A stretch of DNA of 64,000 nucleotides, taken from assembly GCF_014697415.1 (NCBI RefSeq), contig NZ_JACJRT010000006.1, forward strand, positions 1-64,000. Direction: 5' to 3'. The translations under genes and the position numbers were made by a program. The notes under the pieces were generated by a model. The model worked only from the letters and a program-made list of their open reading frames with translations, ran no database searches and was not told the origin of the DNA. How positions within the stretch are numbered: position 1 is the stretch's first letter; every line of letters starts with the position of its first letter. Positions 1-8,964 of the stretch are shown piece by piece. The DNA comes from Cyanobium sp. FACHB-13342 (GTDB lineage: Bacteria > Cyanobacteriota > Cyanobacteriia > PCC-6307 > Cyanobiaceae).

Positions 1-702
1 CAGAAGGAAACCACGCCCTTCTATCCGCGCAGCCCCTACGGGGTGGCCAAGCTCTACGCCTACTGGATCACGGTGAACTACCGCGAGGCCTACGGCATGT
101 ATGCCTGCAACGGCATCCTGTTCAACCACGAATCCCCGCGACGCGGGGAAACGTTTGTGACGCGCAAAATCACACGGGGGCTGGCGCGCATCAACGAGGG
201 CCTGGAGGACTGCCTCTACATGGGCAACCTCGATTCGCTGCGCGACTGGGGCCACGCCCGCGACTACGTGGAGATGCAGTGGCGGATGCTGCAGCAACCC
301 GGCACCCCGGAAGACTTCGTGATCGCCACGGGCCGGCAGGAATCGGTGCGCCGCTTCATTGAGCTCACGGCCTTGGAGCTGGGCTGGGGAGCCCTCACCT
401 GGGAGGGCAGCGGCGTGCAGGAAACGGGGCGCCGCAGCAGCGGCGAGGTGGTGGTGCGGATCGACCCGCGCTACTTCCGCCCCGCTGAGGTGGAAACGCT
501 GCTCGGCGATCCCACGAAGGCGCGCGAGAAACTGGGCTGGACGCCCACCACCACCCTCGAAGAGCTGGTAGCCGAGATGGTGACGGCGGATCGAGAAGAA
601 GCCCGCAAGGAGGCGATCCTGCGGCTGAAGGGCTTCAACGTGGTGGGCTCAATGGAGAACCCGCCCACCAATCCCTCTGCCGTGGCCGCTGCCCAACCAT
701 GA
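1..702 (+). CDS. gmd: GDP-mannose 4,6-dehydratase, 5'-truncated by window edge
   Basis: The frame is open from base 1, so the gene enters from upstream; 233 residues are visible of a family usually about 340-370 long. The enzyme is an NADP-dependent short-chain dehydrogenase that turns GDP-D-mannose into GDP-4-keto-6-deoxymannose, the first step to GDP-L-fucose. The catalytic YxxxK pair is visible as SPYGVAK (fragment residues 11-17), followed by the substrate-binding stretch [16 protein letters not shown] from about residue 42 and the family C-terminal [14 protein letters not shown]. The TGA overlaps the next ATG (ATGA), so it is translationally coupled to the GDP-fucose synthase gene, the next enzyme in the pathway. 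The extra C-terminal tail rich in Pro and Ala is not conserved in my recollection of the family. Confidence 0.95.
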   Translation, partial: QKETTPFYPRSPYGVAKLYAYWITVNYREAYGMYACNGILFNHESPRRGETFVTRKITRGLARINEGLEDCLYMGNLDSLRDWGHARDYVEMQWRMLQQPGTPEDFVIATGRQESVRRFIELTALELGWGALTWEGSGVQETGRRSSGEVVVRIDPRYFRPAEVETLLGDPTKAREKLGWTPTTTLEELVAEMVTADREEARKEAILRLKGFNVVGSMENPPTNPSAVAAAQP

Positions 703-1679
703 GTGCGCTGATCACCACGACCGACCGGATCTTCGTGGCCAGCCACCGCGGCATGGCGGGCAGCGCCATCGGCCGGGCGCTGCAGCGCGCCGGTTATGGC
801 GATCTAGCCTAGGGGGGTGCCCTCCTCACCGCCCCGCGCGCTGAGATCGATCTTCGTGATGCCCAGGCGGTGCAGCGCTGGTTTGCCGAACACCAACCCA
901 CCGTGGTGGTGCTGGCGGCGGCGAAGGTGGGCGGCATCCATGCCAACGCCACCTACCCGGCCGATTTCCTGCTCGACAACCTCAAGATCCAAACCGCCGT
1001 GATCGAAACGGCCTTGCGCAGCGGGGTGCGGCGGCTGCTGTTTCTGGGCAGCAGCTGCATTTACCCCAAATTCGCCGAGCAGCCGATCCGGGAGGAGGCC
1101 CTGCTCACTGGGCCGCTGGAAGCGACTAATGAGTGGTATGCCGTCGCCAAGATCGCCGGCCTCAAGCTCTGTGCGGCGCTGCGGCAGCAGCAGGGCTTTG
1201 ATGCGATCAGCTTAATGCCCACCAACCTCTACGGCCCGGGCGACAACTACCACCCCGAAAACAGCCACGTGTTGCCGGCCCTGATCCGCCGCTTCTGCGA
1301 GGCGGCCGACGCCGGCGCCCCCGCGGTGACCTGCTGGCGAACGGGCACCCCCCTCCGGGAATTTCTGCATGTGGACGATCTGGGCGAGGCCTGCGTGTTT
1401 GCTCTGGAGCACTGGCAGCCCGGCCCCGACGAGCTGCAACACCTCAATGTGGGCACGGGGGTGGATCTGACGATCCGGGAGCTGGGGGACGCGGTGGCTG
1501 CGGCCACGGGCTATTCGGGCACGATCCACTGGGATGCCAGCAAACCCGACGGCACCCCGGAGAAACAGCTGGACGTGAGCCGGTTGGCGGCCTTGGGCTG
1601 GCGCGCCCGGATTCTCCTGGCGGAGGGCCTGGCCAGCACTGTGGCTCAGTTCAAGGGCAACTCAGCCCAAAAACAATAA
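699..1679 (+). pseudogene. fcl: GDP-L-fucose synthase with in-frame amber stop
   Basis: This gene encodes the epimerase/reductase that converts GDP-4-keto-6-deoxymannose to GDP-L-fucose. The ATG at 699 overlaps the gmd stop. The N-terminal nucleotide-binding loop is present (HRGMAGSAIG, residues 16-25), but codon 38 is TAG at 810-812. The same frame continues without a shift to 1679 with the rest of the family: LGSSCIYPKF (about residues 117-126, with the catalytic Ser-Ser-Cys) and the YxxxK pair Y147/K151 in EWYAVAK. A single C-to-T change in a CAG codon would explain the stop. A restart at ATG 870 would make a 269-residue protein without the NADP-binding loop, so activity is doubtful unless the stop is a sequencing error or is read through. 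Confidence 0.85.
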
Positions 1680-1992
1680 GGAATTGAATATAAAGCTTGG
1701 CATCACCAGCCGCGTTGCCCCAGGCCATGTGAGAGATGCACAATGCCGAGGACTCCAATCGGCAAACAGGTGTGCAAAGACGGTGCTGGCCCTCAACGCC
1801 GTGCGCATAGCCGACTAGAACAACTCTTATCCAGATCAGCTCATAGTAGACAAGCCTAGAACAAGGAGGCAGATGTAGTCAGGGAGCCTAGCCGAGCTCT
1901 CTCCATTCACAGCGGCGATGAGTTAATTTACACAAAACTAGCTTTAGCTGAGTAAAATCAGGCGACACACTAGCCAAAAACTGCATTTTAAC
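1680..1992. other. Intergenic region at the GC-to-AT transition
   Basis: There is no convincing gene in these 313 bases. Composition falls from the GC-rich coding style of gmd-fcl to AT-rich DNA near 1900. A loose promoter-like pair is visible (TTTACA at about 1926 and TAAAAT about 20 bases later), but the spacing is too long to call. The boundary probably marks one edge of imported DNA. Confidence 0.4.
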
Positions 1993-2511
1993 ATGCGTCA
2001 CTTAATACTCTCAGTGCTCAAGCAACAGCGCTTACTCGTCAAGCATTACTACACTTGGCGAGTTAAGCGATCCGCTAAAGCCTGCGGGGAAAATTTAAAA
2101 GTTAACGGCAAGTCTTCAATAACCAAAAACACTTGGCTTGGCAATAATGTTAATTTCAACGGAATAATGATAACCGGTGGGGGCAAAGTTGTTATAGGCA
2201 ATAATTTTCATTCTGGGCCAGAATGCCTAATGATTGCCCAAAACCATAATTTTGACACTGGCACGAAAATCCCGTACGACAATACATACATTTATAAAGA
2301 TATTATTATCGAAGATCAAGTTTGGCTGGGAAGTCGAGTTATTGTTCTAGGCGGAGTCACTATTGGCGAGGGCGCGGTTATTCAAGCGGGGAGCGTAGTA
2401 GTCAAAGATATACCGAAATATGCCGTAGCCGGTGGCCATCCTTGCCAAGTTTTCAAATACCGTGATATTCAGCATTACAATTGCTTAAAAGCGCAAAGCG
2501 CATTTCACTAA
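1993..2511 (+). CDS. Hexapeptide-repeat (left-handed beta-helix) acyltransferase
   Basis: This is a 172-residue protein of the LbH/WbbJ-CysE-like acetyltransferase superfamily. Such enzymes O- or N-acetylate sugars of surface polysaccharides using acetyl-CoA. Isoleucine/valine/glycine hexads run from about residue 40 to 150 (for example ITKNTWLGNNVNF, IIIEDQVWLGSRVIVLGGVTIG), and QNHNFDTG near residue 82 holds the likely catalytic histidine region. The C-terminal VAGGHPCQVFKYR is the usual end of the coil. Codon use is clearly AT-richer than in gmd-fcl upstream, suggesting transfer with a polysaccharide locus. No Shine-Dalgarno sequence is visible. The acceptor sugar cannot be read from the sequence. 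Confidence 0.85.
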   Translation: MRHLILSVLKQQRLLVKHYYTWRVKRSAKACGENLKVNGKSSITKNTWLGNNVNFNGIMITGGGKVVIGNNFHSGPECLMIAQNHNFDTGTKIPYDNTYIYKDIIIEDQVWLGSRVIVLGGVTIGEGAVIQAGSVVVKDIPKYAVAGGHPCQVFKYRDIQHYNCLKAQSAFH

Positions 2512-3020
2512 GCCAAACCATGGCCGCCTGGACAAACCCAGGAAGCTTGATTGGAAATTAATTCGCAATAACTTAGCCCGTTAGCCGCGACAAAATCAGA
2601 ACGAATTAAGGCTTAAATCCATCGGTCAGCTATTAGAGTTATGTAGACATGAAGCTTTTGCCATGACGTATCTTCGCGGGGAGAGCAATTCAAGCTGTAT
2701 GACGTCTCCTCAACTTCGTCATAAACCAGTGCTAAATTGGGAGAAACATCACCGATAGCTCTTGCTTTTAGAAGAGTAATCTAATGCTTCGTCCTATCCG
2801 ACCATAGTCATCGGCGGGTTCAATATTGATTGCCGCGCATGACTTGCTTGCAATTAAACATTGCCGCGCCCCATCAATAAAGCATAGTGATTGCGAATTA
2901 ACGAACATACATTGGCAATGTGATCGATCAGCGCTAACAGATGCAGGCACGACAACTGGACGCCACTTCAGCAAAAATGCCAAATGCAGAGTCAAGAGCA
3001 AAGAACATGCTTAGATGTTC
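2512..3020. other. AT-rich gene-free region left of the IS481-like element
   Basis: I see no convincing gene on either strand. A 77-codon minus-strand frame (2768-3001) and a 62-codon plus-strand frame overlap one another and show no motif I recognise, so I treat them as chance or decayed sequence. The region ends at the left inverted repeat of the IS element. No target-site duplication flanking that element is evident. Confidence 0.4.
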
Positions 3021-3043
3021 TGTCTCAGCAAGTTGTTCAGTAG
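3021..3043 (+). repeat. Left terminal inverted repeat of the IS481-like element
   Basis: It begins TGTCTCAGCAAGTTG and pairs with the right repeat at 4056-4078 at 19 of 23 positions. The IS boundary was set from this pair. Confidence 0.8.
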
Positions 3044-3105
3044 CCAATGAGGTGTGAGGTCGCTACCGGTTGAGGTGTCACCGCCCAACCGAGACCTCAC
3101 GTCCC

Positions 3106-4062
3106 ATGCATACACACGCCAATGCCCGTCTGACGCAGAAGGGCAGGCTGCGATTGGCTTCTCAACACCTCAACGACCATCGCCCCCTGGCAGAACTGGC
3201 CGCAGAAGCAGGGATTTCACTGCGCTGTGCCTACAAGTGGCTGGCCCGCTACCGCTCAGGTGGACCACCCTCGCTGGCGGATCGACGCAGTGTTCGCCAC
3301 AACCAGCGGCGGACGCTCGATCCGAACCGCCTCCAGCGCGCCGTGGAGCTGCGCCATCAGCGGCTGCACCTGCGTCATATCGCCCGGCCGCTGGTTGCAC
3401 CCTTCTCCACCGTGTCCAGGAGCCTGAACCGCTTAGGCCTGGGGCGATTGCGGAACCTGGAGCCCAAACCTGTGGCGAAGCGTTATGAGCGCCAGACGCC
3501 GGGCGACCTGATTCACATCGACGTCTAGCCGAAGGCTTCTGCGAAGCAGTGGAAGCTGGCCCGCTTCCGCAAGGTGGGTCACCGCATCACCGGCAACCGG
3601 CAGCAGGGCCGTTCCACAGGCGTCGGCTACGACCGGGTCCACGTGGCCATCGACGACGCCACGCGGCTCGCCTATGTGGAGGTTCTTGCTGATGAGCAGC
3701 AAGCCACTGCGATCGGCTTCCTGAGCCGCTCCGTGGCCTGGTTCAACGGCCAGGGCGTCGAGTGCCGTCAGGTGATGAGCGACAACGGTTCGGCCTACAT
3801 CTCCAAGGCCTTTGCCAAGGCCTGCAGCGTCCTCAAGCTCAAGCACATCCGCACCAGGCCCTACACGCCTCGCACGAACGGCAAGGCCGAGCGGTTTATC
3901 CAGACCCTGTGCAAGGAATGGGCCTATGCCATGCCGTTCGAGAACTCCCAGGAGCGGAACCCCTGGCTACCCCGTTACCTGTCGATCTATAACCGGATCA
4001 GGAAACACTCAGCCCTCGGCAGCCGATCCCCTCAGCAGCGGCTCAACGGGCTGCTCTGCTGA
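3106..4062 (+). pseudogene. IS481-family transposase, interrupted by a stop inside a small insertion
   Basis: The start MHTHANARL is typical of IS481 transposases. A helix-turn-helix lies at about residues 28-49 (LAELAAEAGISLRCAYKW). DDE-fold residues are visible as the Asp of LIHIDV (D139), the Asp of VMSDNGSAY, and the Glu of NGKAERFIQT. Codon 141, right after the first catalytic Asp, is TAG (3526-3528). The frame then continues unshifted to 4062. Compared with the usual HIDV-KKL-ARF junction, there seem to be about 24 extra bases here, carrying the stop and a short palindrome. Active transposase therefore cannot be made without readthrough or excision of the insert. Confidence 0.85.
3526..3552 (+). 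repeat. Short palindromic insert within the transposase gene
   Basis: This stretch replaces one expected Lys codon and adds about 24 bases. It holds a perfect hairpin, GCTTC-TGC-GAAGC (3535-3547), preceded by the overlapping palindrome GAAGGCTTC. It keeps the reading frame but introduces TAG. It looks like a small mobile palindromic repeat; I have seen no second copy in this window. Confidence 0.5.
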
Positions 4063-4078
4063 TCAACGTGGTGAGACA
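4056..4078 (-). repeat. Right terminal inverted repeat of the IS481-like element
   Basis: Read on the minus strand it starts TGTCTCACCACGTTG and matches the left end at 19 of 23 positions. It includes the TGA of the transposase gene. Confidence 0.8.
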
Positions 4079-4349
4079 CAAAAGCTTAGGGAGGCTCTGG
4101 GAAACCCAAGCCTTCCGCGCGACAATGGTGCCTTGACCGCAGGCTAGGACTGAGGTGATGGGCGGCAAACAGCTCGGCTTCTCGGATTACGAGCTCACCA
4201 CCGCCAAGAAGCAGACCAAACGCGAGAAGTTTCTCGCTTTCCAAAAGAGCCGTCTACGTGGCCTGGCCAAGAAGCGCTGCAAGATCCATGTGCTGTCAGC
4301 ACTGACGAATCTATTCCTTGCCCGTCGCCGGCTGCTGACAGCAGAATGA
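4079..4349 (+). mobile_element. IS5-family remnant with internal deletion
   Basis: An open frame of 63 codons (ATG at 4158, end 4349) begins with the N-terminus of an IS5-type transposase (GGKQLGFSDYELTTAKKQTK). After about 28 residues it jumps directly to what looks like that family's C-terminus (GLAKKRCKIHVLSALTNLFL). The whole catalytic centre is gone while the frame is kept, so this is a deletion derivative that might be movable in trans but cannot encode a transposase. The left flank GAGGCTCTGGGAAACCC resembles an IS5-type end. I could not find a matching right end, so the boundary at 4349 is only the coding end. Confidence 0.65.
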
Positions 4350-4581
4350 GCATGGGGATAGTGTACCCAATCACCTCAATTCAGGCTCAGCTGCCATTCA
4401 GACGAGGGTGAAATGAGCAGATAGAGCCATCGGGACATGGCCTCAGAGTTACGTGGAGGCAAGAAACAGACCTGTCGAGCTCAGGCAGCCCTCAAGCCTC
4501 TGTTACCCAGAGATTCCTTACCATCCCCAAGCACTAAAGTCTCGAGGACTCTTATCGCAATCTAATATCGGATCAATTTTT

Positions 4582-6396
4582 ATGCATGAGAGAAAAACAA
4601 GAACACAGCCCCCATCGACCCGCACACTGCTGCTAGGCATCTGGAGCCATCTAAGCTGGCGCCGGCGCATCCAGCTGGGCTTGCTTCTGGTGGTAATGCT
4701 AGCCAGTGGCGTGGCGGAGCTGGTGTCGCTGGGGGCTGTACTGCCGTTTCTGGCGGTGCTCAGCGACCCCGAACGGTTGTGGCAACAACCTCTAGTAAAT
4801 GCGCTGTTCAGCCGGGCGGGCTTCACAGGGGGAAGGGAACTTCTGATACCCGCCACGCTGGCGTTTGCGGCGGCGGCGGTGCTGGCGGCGCTGATCCGGC
4901 TGGCGAACCTGTGGCTGAATGGCCGGCTCGCGGCGGCGGTGGGCTCCGACCTGAGCTGTGAGGCCTACCGGCGCACGCTGTATCAGCCCTATCGGATGCA
5001 TGTACAGCGCAACAGCGCGGGTGTGATTACGGGCACCACCACCCAAATCGGTGGCACAGTGGCTGCGCTCACGGCGCTGCTGCAGCTGGTGACGGCGGCG
5101 GTGGTGGCGCTGGGGCTGCTGGCGGGCCTACTGCTGATTGATTGGGCGGTGGCGCTGGGGGCGTCGGCGCTGTTTGCCAGTGTGTATGGGCTGCTGGCAA
5201 TAACGACCCGCCGGGAGCTGCAGCGCAACAGTCAGTGGATTGCGGCCGCGGCCAAACAGCAAATCAAGGCGCTGCAGGAGGGGCTGGGGGCGATCCGCGA
5301 TGTGCTGCTGGATGGCAACCAGCCCACCTATGTGGCGATCTACCGGCAGGCGGATAGGCCGCAGCGCCAGCTGCAGGCCAAGAACCAGTTCCTGGGTGCG
5401 TTTCCGCGCTATGCAATGGAGGCGCTGGGGATGGTGGCGATTGCTCTGATGGGCGGGCTACTGGTGCTGCAGAAGGGGACGGGCGGCGCCACTATCCCGT
5501 TGCTAGGGGCACTGGCCCTCGGCGCCCAACGGCTACTGCCATCGCTGCAGCAGGTGTACAGCGGCTGGGCGGTACTGAAAGGTGCCAACGCAAACATCGC
5601 GGCTGTGCTGGCAATGCTTAACCAACCCCTGGAGCCAATAGTGCGCGTAAATGAACCAATGCCGCTGCGTGCGGGTATACGTCTGGAGGGAGTGCACTTC
5701 CGCTACGGCCCGGGGCAGCCAGAGGTGTTGCGGGGGGTGGAGTTGGAGATCCGCCGCGGCGAGCGGATTGGCTTGATCGGCACCACCGGCAGCGGCAAGA
5801 GCACCACGGTGGACCTGCTGATGGGCCTGCTAGAACCAACGTGTGGAAGGGTGCTGGTGGATGGGGCGGATCTGCATGATCCAGCTCATCCCGAGAGACT
5901 GGCGGCCTGGCGGGCAGCAATTGCCCATGTGCCACAGAGCATCTACCTGGCCGACACCTCGGTTGCCGAAAACATCGCCTTTGGCGTGGCACGCCAGCGG
6001 ATCGACCTAGCCCGCGTGCAGCAGGCGGGCGAGCAGGCCCAGATCGCCAGCTTCATTGAGGCCAGCCCGGAGGGTTACGGGAGCTTGGTGGGCGAGCGGG
6101 GCATTCGCCTCAGCGGCGGCCAGCGCCAACGCATCGGCATTGCCCGGGCGCTGTATAAGCAGGCGCGAGTGCTGGTGTTAGATGAGGCAACTAGTGCGCT
6201 TGATACAGACACTGAACAGGCATTGATCGACGCGGTGAACGCGTTGAGCGAGGAGCTGACAATCGTGATGATTGCTCACCGGTTGACCACGGTGCAACGC
6301 TGTGATCGGGTAATTCGCTTGGAGCAGGGGACGGTGGTGGATGACGGGGTTCCGGAGCAGGTGTTGGCAAGGGAGCGGAGCACGCGCAGGCAGTGA
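4582..6396 (+). CDS. ABC exporter, fused membrane and ATPase domains (PglK/MsbA-like)
   Basis: This 604-residue half-transporter probably flips lipid-linked oligosaccharides or exports glycan across the inner membrane. The first 340 residues hold about six hydrophobic segments (for example GLLLVVMLASGVAELVSLG and VVALGLLAGLLLIDW). The ATPase domain has Walker A GTTGSGKST (residues 400-408), the signature LSGGQRQR (from 510), Walker B VLVLDEATSALD (Asp about 534) and the H-loop AHRLTT (His about 566). I chose ATG 4582 because the longer frame from 4453 adds 43 residues without family character. No wzx-like flippase is seen in the window, so this may be the export step of the locus. Confidence 0.9.
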   Translation: MHERKTRTQPPSTRTLLLGIWSHLSWRRRIQLGLLLVVMLASGVAELVSLGAVLPFLAVLSDPERLWQQPLVNALFSRAGFTGGRELLIPATLAFAAAAVLAALIRLANLWLNGRLAAAVGSDLSCEAYRRTLYQPYRMHVQRNSAGVITGTTTQIGGTVAALTALLQLVTAAVVALGLLAGLLLIDWAVALGASALFASVYGLLAITTRRELQRNSQWIAAAAKQQIKALQEGLGAIRDVLLDGNQPTYVAIYRQADRPQRQLQAKNQFLGAFPRYAMEALGMVAIALMGGLLVLQKGTGGATIPLLGALALGAQRLLPSLQQVYSGWAVLKGANANIAAVLAMLNQPLEPIVRVNEPMPLRAGIRLEGVHFRYGPGQPEVLRGVELEIRRGERIGLIGTTGSGKSTTVDLLMGLLEPTCGRVLVDGADLHDPAHPERLAAWRAAIAHVPQSIYLADTSVAENIAFGVARQRIDLARVQQAGEQAQIASFIEASPEGYGSLVGERGIRLSGGQRQRIGIARALYKQARVLVLDEATSALDTDTEQALIDAVNALSEELTIVMIAHRLTTVQRCDRVIRLEQGTVVDDGVPEQVLARERSTRRQ

Positions 6397-6549
6397 TCCA
6401 ACCGTGATCTGTTTTGATAACATGAAATTGGTGAGTTTTAGCACTCACTCTGGTCACAAGTTGATCGCGACCTCTTACTTAGGAGCCATCGCTATGGCCG
6501 ACCAGGCACTTAATGTGCCACATGACGAACTGATGAATCTGCGACACGC

Positions 6550-6925
6550 GCCCAAACTCAAACCAAGGCTCTATCATTCTAAAAATGCAATCATCCTTAA
6601 ACATACTCAACATCGCCAACCCAACATCTTGCATCGAACTCTAATAACGTTAGCCTAACATTCTCTGTTAAAATACGGTGAGCTTGGTCGCCACGCCAGG
6701 CAGCGGTAAAAAATAACACTTGACTTAGTCCTTGGCCTGCTCGAAGCCAAAGAAAGCAAGCTAGAAGTTGAAAGCCCAGGCAACACCTAACACAACAAAC
6801 GCGTTCAGAATCAAGCCATTGGGTATGTGCCTCAGCAGATCTATCTTGTCGATGCCATCATGACTGACAAGATCGCCTCTGGCTTAGACGCAAAAGACAC
6901 CAAACAAAACCACATGAAGGCCTAA
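6550..6925 (+). pseudogene. Fossil of a second ABC-exporter ATPase domain
   Basis: Pieces of a nucleotide-binding domain can be read in order, with frameshifts between them: QPNIL (about 6600), NNVSLTFSVKIR (6643-6678), a decayed Walker A region VATPGSGKK (about 6689-6714), TLDLVLGLLEAKESKLEV (from about 6718), and then an intact stretch QAIGYVPQQIYLVDAI...GLDAKD (6812-6899) ending in TAA at 6923-6925. The order and wording match the ATPase half of the upstream exporter, but divergence is too high for a recent copy. The stop abuts the ATG of the next gene at 6926. The membrane half is missing, so a former exporter gene was replaced or recombined here. Confidence 0.75.
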
Positions 6926-8026
6926 ATGTACACAATCGCCAACATCCGCCCTCTTGGCTACAACGTCGGGAATCATGCCATTCATTTTGCTCTGCGACAT
7001 ATGCTTTACGAGACCTTTGGAAGGCTGGTGTCGATCATCGATTACCCCGCCACCAGCAAACATGAGTGCACTACAAAGGCTGGGTTGACTCCTGCCACTG
7101 TGCATGAGATCAACCGGTTTGCCGATGGGGTCATCGTCGGCGGTGGAAATCTTTATGAAAACGATGAAATAGCTGTTGATGCACGAGCGCTTGCGGCGCT
7201 GAAGCCGCCCTTGATGTTGTTCTCTAATTCGCGTGGACGGATTTATGACAGGCATGGGCAATTGTCAGACCGGTCAGATGTGATTCCAGATGCCAAGCTT
7301 ACAGCACTTCTGAGGCGAGCAGATATATCTATGTCACGCGATAGTGCCACACAAGGATATTTACAATGTATTGATGCTCGCGAGCTAATTGGGTGGTGTC
7401 CAACAATCAACATGAACCGCTATGCGAATAATTTGCCTGAGTTGCCTGAAAACGAGGATGTTGGCGCATTGATTTCAGTGCGCACTCCACAGTTAATGAA
7501 TGTACCCTACAGATATCAGAGCCGGATTCAATCGCATATCGAAAGTGCTATCGATGCGCTACGATCAGCCGGACATAAGCGCATCCGTATCTTATGCAAT
7601 GACAGCCGCGATCTTGATTTTGCAACTGCATTTCGCTATACAAAGCAAGTTGATTCTGTATACACCAATGATGTTTATCAATATTTGGCATTATTGAGAG
7701 CAGCCCAGATGGTAGTCAGCTATCGACTACATGCATCACTTCCAGCAATTTCATTCGGAACACCAACAGTGAATATCGTTTATGACGAACGGGCGGATTC
7801 CCTTTTTGATGATCTTGGGCTGACCTCAGCGCGATTAAATTTAGTAGAATTGGGTGATAGATTTGTTGAATCACTAACCAAGTCAATAAGCTTGGGAGGA
7901 TACGGGCCTCAACAACATGCGCAGCTGAAGACAGATTGGCAGGCGAAAACTGATATACAGTTCGATCACATGACTAACTTCAAGAGATTGATGGAAAACT
8001 ATCTTAAGACGGGATTACGTTCGTGA
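6926..8026 (+). CDS. Polysaccharide pyruvyl transferase family protein
   Basis: This is a 366-residue member of the PS_pyruv_trans (CsaB-like) family. Known members transfer pyruvate from phosphoenolpyruvate to a sugar, forming a ketal. Family marks are the early GYNVGNHAI, the loop VIVGGGNLYEN (about residues 69-79), SRDSATQGYL, and the C-terminal block SYRLHASLPAISFGTPTVNI. The stop overlaps the start of the next gene and begins a five-gene coupled cassette. The start ATG lies directly after the TAA of the upstream pseudogene, with GAAGG at a suitable distance. Sequence composition is AT-richer than the chromosomal core. Whether it really makes pyruvylated sugar or has another transfer role cannot be settled from sequence. 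Confidence 0.8.
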   Translation: MYTIANIRPLGYNVGNHAIHFALRHMLYETFGRLVSIIDYPATSKHECTTKAGLTPATVHEINRFADGVIVGGGNLYENDEIAVDARALAALKPPLMLFSNSRGRIYDRHGQLSDRSDVIPDAKLTALLRRADISMSRDSATQGYLQCIDARELIGWCPTINMNRYANNLPELPENEDVGALISVRTPQLMNVPYRYQSRIQSHIESAIDALRSAGHKRIRILCNDSRDLDFATAFRYTKQVDSVYTNDVYQYLALLRAAQMVVSYRLHASLPAISFGTPTVNIVYDERADSLFDDLGLTSARLNLVELGDRFVESLTKSISLGGYGPQQHAQLKTDWQAKTDIQFDHMTNFKRLMENYLKTGLRS

Positions 8027-8964
8027 TAATGGCAAATCCTTCCTCTCTGGTGGTATTTCATGTCCAGGCAGGAAGCCGCATCGGCATGGGACATCTGTCT
8101 CGATCGCGGGCGATCATAGGGATGTTGCAGGTTATGGGTTTTAATTGCACTTTGTATCTAGATTCTGATGCTCAGGGTGCAGCAAAAGCTCGCGCATTGG
8201 GCCTAGAGCCGATAGATGCACTTCCGGCAGCTCCGTCCGCATTGGTGATCGATGCAATCACTCTGGATCGCATGCAGGCTGATGTATTGCAGAGCTATGC
8301 TCCGCGGATTCTGATCTCGCCAGTCTTTAATCGTGTAGATATCATCAGCCATGCACTGGTCCGCTCTGCTCCTTTTGGCTTGCTCGATAATCTGCCGGAT
8401 GGAGCAACGCTGCATATCAAGACAGATTACGCCTTTGCCACTGCCCATGGCCTACATCTGCGTAAACTAGATTTTTCAAAGTTGGAAATCGGTCTTTGTT
8501 TGTCAGGGGGAGTGGACTCTATGGAGCCAAACACTGTGTTGTCTGTACTTGATGCCTTGCCACAGGTGGCCGGGGTTAAAGTGATTGATCCTCGTAGCCT
8601 GCCCCCAGTCAAAACCGATTTGCATCACGTATTGCACGCTGATCGACCATGGGATTTACTACAAGGCATAAATGTGTTTGTTGGCGGTGATGGAGTAATG
8701 CTCGCAGAGGCTATTGCTCAAGGATTGCCAACAATCTCTCTAAGTACGCCATCAGGTAATGCCAAGAATATAGGGCTAGTGAAGAGTGGTGCGTTGCGGA
8801 TAATCGAACGTCACATTTACATGCAATATGCACTGTCGACTCTGCTGGACGATAGAGAAGAGTTGGAAGCGATGCACAGTGCAGCACTTAAACTGAACGG
8901 CGCGGCACGTTCCACTCGTCTCGCAGAAGATATCCGAACAATCCTTGAGGAGAAATCCCAATGA
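8023..8964 (+). CDS. PseG/SpsG-like nucleotide-sugar hydrolase or glycosyltransferase
   Basis: The protein has a GT-B-like fold signature with GSRIGMGHLSRSRAI near the N-terminus, matching the GxGHxxR motif of PseG. PseG removes the nucleotide from an activated amino sugar in pseudaminic acid synthesis. SGGVDSMEPNTVLSVLDAL (about residue 160 on) and VFVGGDGVMLAEAIAQGLP (about 228-246) form the C-terminal nucleotide-binding region typical of this group. GTG 8023 overlaps the preceding TGA; ATG 8029 is an equally possible start. It lies directly before a NeuB homologue, as spsG-type genes do next to spsE. I infer that it supplies the free sugar for the next enzyme; a plain glycosyltransferase remains possible. 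Confidence 0.75.
   Translation: MIMANPSSLVVFHVQAGSRIGMGHLSRSRAIIGMLQVMGFNCTLYLDSDAQGAAKARALGLEPIDALPAAPSALVIDAITLDRMQADVLQSYAPRILISPVFNRVDIISHALVRSAPFGLLDNLPDGATLHIKTDYAFATAHGLHLRKLDFSKLEIGLCLSGGVDSMEPNTVLSVLDALPQVAGVKVIDPRSLPPVKTDLHHVLHADRPWDLLQGINVFVGGDGVMLAEAIAQGLPTISLSTPSGNAKNIGLVKSGALRIIERHIYMQYALSTLLDDREELEAMHSAALKLNGAARSTRLAEDIRTILEEKSQ

Larger units (their letters stand above)
3021..4078 (+). mobile_element. IS481-family-like insertion sequence, about 1.06 kb
   Basis: The ends form an imperfect terminal inverted repeat: left 3021-3043 (TGTCTCAGCAAGTTG...) and right 4056-4078 (...CAACGTGGTGAGACA), matching at 19 of 23 positions. Both ends carry TGT/ACA termini, as known for IS481. The right repeat overlaps the transposase stop codon. 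Total length and a single DDE transposase gene fit the family. Bases flanking the element (GTTC on the left, CAAA on the right) show no direct repeat, so either the duplication has decayed or a neighbouring rearrangement removed it. The element sits directly against a second, IS5-type remnant. Confidence 0.85.

Noticed and set aside
2768-3014. Overlapping small ORFs on both strands left of the IS481-like element
   Set aside because: No motifs, no good ribosome site and mutual overlap; treated as chance frames in decayed DNA.
810-3528. Reassignment of TAG as a sense codon, since two broken genes both carry in-frame TAG
   Set aside because: TAG is used as an ordinary gene end elsewhere in the window (lysC at 35091-35093, the gene ending at 40192, cbiD at 63657), so simple mutation or insertion is more likely.
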